DNA from: Gammaproteobacteria bacterium
GTDB taxonomy: Bacteria; Pseudomonadota; Gammaproteobacteria; Steroidobacterales; Rariloculaceae
Assembly: GCA_004357505.1 (NCBI GenBank)
Contig: SMWC01000126.1
Span: 1 to 5,219, forward strand
DNA length: 5,219 nt
Reading direction: 5' to 3'
Shown here in pieces: positions 5,003 through 5,219 of the stretch. Numbering within the stretch: the first letter of the stretch is position 1; each line of letters begins with the position of its first letter. The notes under the pieces are model-generated. The model did no database searches. It was not told the origin of the DNA and worked only from the letters and a program-made list of their open reading frames with translations. The position numbers and the translations under genes are program-made.

Positions 5003-5145
5003 AATGTCCGCTTCTGGCCGTAAGTAGCCGTCCGTTAACATCGCTTAACGGTAACTTTGGGCCCGAAAGCGGACATTTTTTGAGATCGGGTTAGAATCAG
5101 TCTAATAGTCTCGAATCGACCCAACGCGGACGTAAGCGTCCGTTA
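5003..5145. repeat. Palindromic intergenic repeat, copy B
   Basis: A nested set of inverted repeats. The outer arms AATGTCCGCTT (5003-5013) and AAGCGGACATT (5067-5077) match over 11 bp and enclose CCGTTAA (5032-5038)/TTAACGG (5045-5051). Beyond them are TTAGA/TCTAA (5091-5105) and GGACG/CGTCC (5128-5141, loop TAAG). It shares CTTCTGGCCG, GAAAGCGGACATT and the order of later modules with copy A near 732-841. It begins 67 nt after the GNAT stop. The outer right arm runs into a T6 tract (5076-5081), so the outer hairpin could also stop transcription of the GNAT message. Confidence 0.6.
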
Positions 5146-5152
5146 GTAATCT

Positions 5153-5175
5153 TTAGTATGCATGCGTCTGCATAT
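5153..5175. repeat. Palindromic site TATGC-N8-GCATA, copy 2
   Basis: Inverted repeat TATGCA (5157-5162) and TGCATA (5169-5174), loop 6 nt, set in a 23-bp block that matches 3373-3395 at 17 of 23 positions. It ends 15 nt before the TTG start proposed at 5191, a placement that would suit an operator for that gene. Confidence 0.4.
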
Positions 5176-5190
5176 CTGGGGGAATAAGGA

Positions 5191-5219
5191 TTGAAGCTAG
5201 AGAAATGGGCTTTGATTGC
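5191..5219 (+). CDS. Start of a further gene, cut by the window end (TTG start)
   Basis: Nine codons and two bases are visible, reading (M)KLEKWALI and then probably Ala. GGGGGA at 5178-5183 lies 7 nt upstream, a good ribosome-site spacing, and there is no ATG alternative in frame. The KLEKWAL start is familiar from small membrane-anchored hypothetical proteins that open with an amphipathic charged stretch followed by a hydrophobic helix, but too little is seen to assign a family. Confidence 0.4.

Noticed and set aside
4829..5023. A 64-codon forward frame overlapping the GNAT 3' end
   Set aside because: It mostly overlaps GNAT in another frame and ends inside repeat B; no ribosome site or family features.
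1..5219. CRISPR array
   Set aside because: No regularly spaced direct repeats of 20-40 bp; the repeats seen are short and palindromic.

Overview
The window looks like an accessory stretch of a proteobacterial chromosome, perhaps a gammaproteobacterium. The grounds are an ATGA-overlapping hflK-hflC pair, a small integrase-like tyrosine recombinase of a kind common in proteobacteria, strong Shine-Dalgarno sites, and a CCA-encoding tRNA-Thr fragment. The lineage is inferred from gene style only; no rRNA or other good marker is present. Every supported gene is on the + strand.

Layout: (1) 44-664, a compact tyrosine recombinase made only of the catalytic domain, followed by a strong 10-bp hairpin. 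(2) 732-841, a palindromic intergenic repeat built on GTCCGCTT/AAGCGGAC. (3) 986-1126, the broken 5' end of a Ser/Thr protein kinase gene, which loses similarity just after the glycine-rich loop. (4) 1188-3127, hflK and hflC, encoding the membrane SPFH complex that modulates the FtsH protease. (5) 3128-3564, a non-coding stretch holding the 3' half of a tRNA-Thr(CGU), a probable attachment-site scar, then TGTAGACAC direct repeats and a palindrome. (6) 3565-4496, a small-gene cluster: an RRM RNA-binding protein, a 28-residue Trp-rich membrane microprotein, a 68-residue two-helix membrane protein and a 66-residue secreted or anchored protein. (7) 4549-4935, a GNAT acetyltransferase that seems short at its C-terminus and richer in A/T codons than hflKC. 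(8) 5003-5145, a second, diverged copy of the palindromic repeat, then a palindrome like the one at 3373 and the first codons of a further gene that runs off the window.

How it fits together: hflK and hflC clearly work as one translationally coupled unit. The RRM gene and the small membrane ORFs are tightly spaced and could be one transcript, but no shared function can be read from sequence. The recombinase, kinase remnant, tRNA half, dispersed repeats and codon-atypical GNAT gene together suggest repeated insertion and deletion. The features most worth a second look are the tRNA-Thr half, the paired TATGC-N8-GCATA sites, the two repeat copies bracketing the cargo, and the RRM/microprotein cassette with its duplicated leader.
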